From Balanoglossus misakiensis (lineage: Eukaryota; Hemichordata), in the NCBI GenBank assembly GCA_040954595.2, contig CM082581.2, positions 11,036,001 to 11,100,000 of the forward strand: a stretch of DNA of 64,000 nt, given 5' to 3'. Both the position numbers and the translations under genes were made by a program. How positions within the stretch are numbered: the stretch's first letter is position 1; every line of letters starts with the position of its first letter. The notes under the pieces are model-generated. The model did no database searches and had not been told where the DNA came from. It was given only the letters and a program-made list of their open reading frames with translations. This document shows positions 63,201-64,000 of this stretch, one piece after another.

Positions 63201-64000
63201 CCAGAATGACAATTTTTCGACTTTGCGAATTTTCAAAATTTGGTCATTTTTTGAAAAAATCATGGGTTATAGCTCATGAAAATCATCCCAGAATGACAAT
63301 TTTTCGACTTTGCGAATTTTCAAAATTTGGTCATTTTTTGAAAAAATCATGGGTTATAGCTCATGAAAATCATCCCAGAATGACAATTTTTCGACTTTGC
63401 GAATTTTCAAAATTTGGTCATTTTTTGAAAAAATCATGGGTTATAGCTCATGAAAATCATCCCAGAATGACAATTTTTCGACTTTGCGAATTTTCAAAAT
63501 TTGGTCATTTTTTGAAAAAATCATGGGTTATAGCTCATGAAAATCATCCCAGAATGACAATTTTTCGACTTTGCGAATTTTCAAAATTTGGTCATTTTTT
63601 GAAAAAATCATGGGTTATAGCTCATGAAAATCATCCCAGAATGACAATTTTTCGACTTTGCGAATTTTCAAAATTTGGTCATTTTTTGAAAAAATCATGG
63701 GTTATAGCTCATGAAAATCATCCCAGAATGACAATTTTTCGACTTTGCGAATTTTCAAAATTTGGTCATTTTTTGAAAAAATCATGGGTTATAGCTCATG
63801 AAAATCATCCCAGAATGACAATTTTTCGACTTTGCGAATTTTCAAAATTTGGTCATTTTTTGAAAAAATCATGGGTTATAGCTCATGAAAATCATCCCAG
63901 AATGACAATTTTTCGACTTTGCGAATTTTCAAAATTTGGTCATTTTTTGAAAAAATCATGGGTTATAGCTCATGAAAATCACCCCAGAATGACAATTTTT

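Larger units (their letters stand above)
38945..64000. repeat. 87-bp tandem satellite array (runs off the window)
   Basis: A head-to-tail array of an 87-bp unit fills about 25 kb, roughly 288 copies, and continues past the right edge. Landmarks of the common (A) unit are TTTCGACTTTGCGAATTTTC and TCATGGGTTATAGCTCATGA. The unit is AT-rich with short A- and T-tracts and near-palindromes such as TTTTTTGAAAAAA. Most copies are exactly 87 bp; a minority are 88 bp (an extra T giving GAATTTTTC) or 86 bp. Because 87 is 29 x 3, one plus-strand frame remains open across many copies, but frame-breaking indels recur and A/B differences are mainly non-synonymous, so I treat it as non-coding satellite. I do not recognise the unit as a named satellite. 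It is not a CRISPR array: there are no unique spacers, and the whole unit repeats. Confidence 0.97.

Noticed and set aside
38945-64000. CRISPR-like array
   Set aside because: The entire 87-bp period is repeated with no unique spacers, and the context is an animal genome.

Overview
The window reads as nuclear DNA of a metazoan, most likely an invertebrate deuterostome. Its genes are split into many short exons with GT-AG (and at least one GC-AG) introns, introns are a few hundred bases to a few kilobases, and polyA signals are AATAAA. The protein families are animal ones: an SLC4A11-type transporter, an ANKRD55-type ankyrin protein and a HOPX-like homeodomain protein. The species cannot be named from sequence alone. 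All exon models were built by hand from splice sites, reading phase and remembered family similarity, with no transcript evidence.

Layout. 602-946 (+): last two coding exons of a FAHD2-like fumarylacetoacetate hydrolase family gene whose body lies left of the window. 2032-3462 (-): complete four-exon gene for a predicted secreted 285-residue protein (signal peptide, coiled coil, jelly-roll carbohydrate-binding-like domain), convergent with FAHD2. 3463-9080: no gene recognised. 9081-15982 (+): complete SLC4A11-like gene, 18 coding exons and 816 residues, including an inferred 14-base microexon. 18183-30560 (+): complete ANKRD55-like gene, 12 coding exons and 864 residues, with nine ankyrin repeats and a long low-complexity tail; one intron is clearly GC-AG and another probably is. 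35860-36359 (+): two-exon HOPX-like gene, 91 residues. Short tandem repeats, with CTGT/GACA tetramers in four separate places, are scattered between and within genes.

From about 38945 to the right edge the window is one tandem array of an 87-bp unit, about 25 kb and roughly 288 copies, running off the end. Two sequence classes (A and B) are interspersed in the left ~8.5 kb, with A/B chimeras and longer-period repeats, and the interior from about 49.6 kb is almost uniform A. A 100-N assembly gap lies at 60186-60285. Because 87 is 29 x 3, one forward frame stays open for hundreds of codons. The A/B differences are mostly amino-acid changing and single-base indels break the frame repeatedly, so I read the array as satellite DNA and not as a protein gene.

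The genes do not form an obvious pathway. They look like independent neighbours, and the most unusual element is the satellite array beginning 2.6 kb downstream of the HOPX-like gene.
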